A stretch of DNA of 5,897 nt, taken from positions 1-5,897 of the forward strand of contig JAQNCU010000197.1 of the NCBI GenBank assembly GCA_029077775.1, in the 5' to 3' direction. Below are positions 5,831-5,897 of this stretch, one piece after another (positions within the stretch are counted from its first letter, which is position 1; each line of letters starts with the position of its first letter). Both the position numbers and the translations under genes were made by a program. The stretch is from Acidocella sp. GTDB taxonomy: Bacteria > Pseudomonadota > Alphaproteobacteria > Acetobacterales > Acetobacteraceae. The notes under the pieces are model-generated. The model was not told where the DNA came from, ran no database searches, and saw only the letters and a list, made by a program, of their open reading frames with translations.

Positions 5831-5897
5831 GCCGCCGAATTTTCTGACTCGTAGTTGATTCCCCCGGCGCGGTTGGTTGTGATTCGGTGTCTCCCGT

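Larger units (their letters stand above)
5551..5897. other. Unassigned 347-base tail downstream of comM, lower G+C, no recognisable gene
   Basis: I see no gene I can name here. G+C drops: I count 71 of 137 bases (52%) in 5761-5897 and about 58% in 5581-5760, against roughly 75% in a sampled 60-base stretch of comM (4141-4200). All plus-strand frames are closed by 5858. A 72-codon plus frame (5629-5847) is open but has odd composition and no recognisable motif. On the minus strand all three frames are open from the right edge, ending at 5758 (45 codons), 5798 and 5823. A gene beyond the window may therefore end here, converging on comM, but codon use does not single out one frame. Decayed mobile-element DNA or a non-coding RNA are other options. 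No tRNA-like fold was found by eye. Confidence 0.5.

Overview
This is a high-G+C bacterial segment, most likely from an alphaproteobacterium. It holds four recognisable protein-coding genes and one unassigned right-hand tail. The lineage guess is an inference from base composition, GTG/TTG start use and a Tat-type leader. An acidophilic Acetobacteraceae-like organism would fit, but nothing here proves it.

Layout, left to right. Bases 1-1037 (+) are the 3' part of a GGDEF-EAL cyclic-di-GMP gene whose start lies outside the window. Its EAL half keeps every catalytic residue. An 82-base gap to the next, convergent gene holds two identical 29-base, hairpin-forming, GC-rich direct repeats. Bases 1120-3039 (-) encode an exported CpdB-type 2',3'-cyclic-nucleotide phosphodiesterase/3'-nucleotidase. 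A 196-base divergent control region separates it from a YdfG-type NADP-dependent short-chain dehydrogenase at 3236-3991 (+). After a 50-base gap containing a hairpin comes a ComM/YifB AAA+ ATPase at 4042-5550 (+), which starts with TTG. Bases 5551-5897 have lower G+C and no gene I can identify. They hold a palindrome just after comM, a long-range inverted repeat and a consensus-like extended -10 element on the minus strand. All three minus-strand frames are open at the right edge, so another gene may end here.

How the genes relate. The EAL protein (cyclic-di-GMP turnover) and ComM (branch migration of recombination intermediates) look like unrelated housekeeping or signalling neighbours. The divergent cpdB-ydfG pair could serve nucleotide and pyrimidine salvage. 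CpdB releases nucleosides from RNA breakdown products outside the membrane, and YdfG-type enzymes reduce the malonic semialdehyde formed from uracil catabolism. That link is an inference.

I found no clear sign of a new multi-gene system. The most interesting item is the pair of identical repeats at the convergent gene junction, which may belong to a REP-like or terminator-like repeat family. Next is the unassigned 3' tail.
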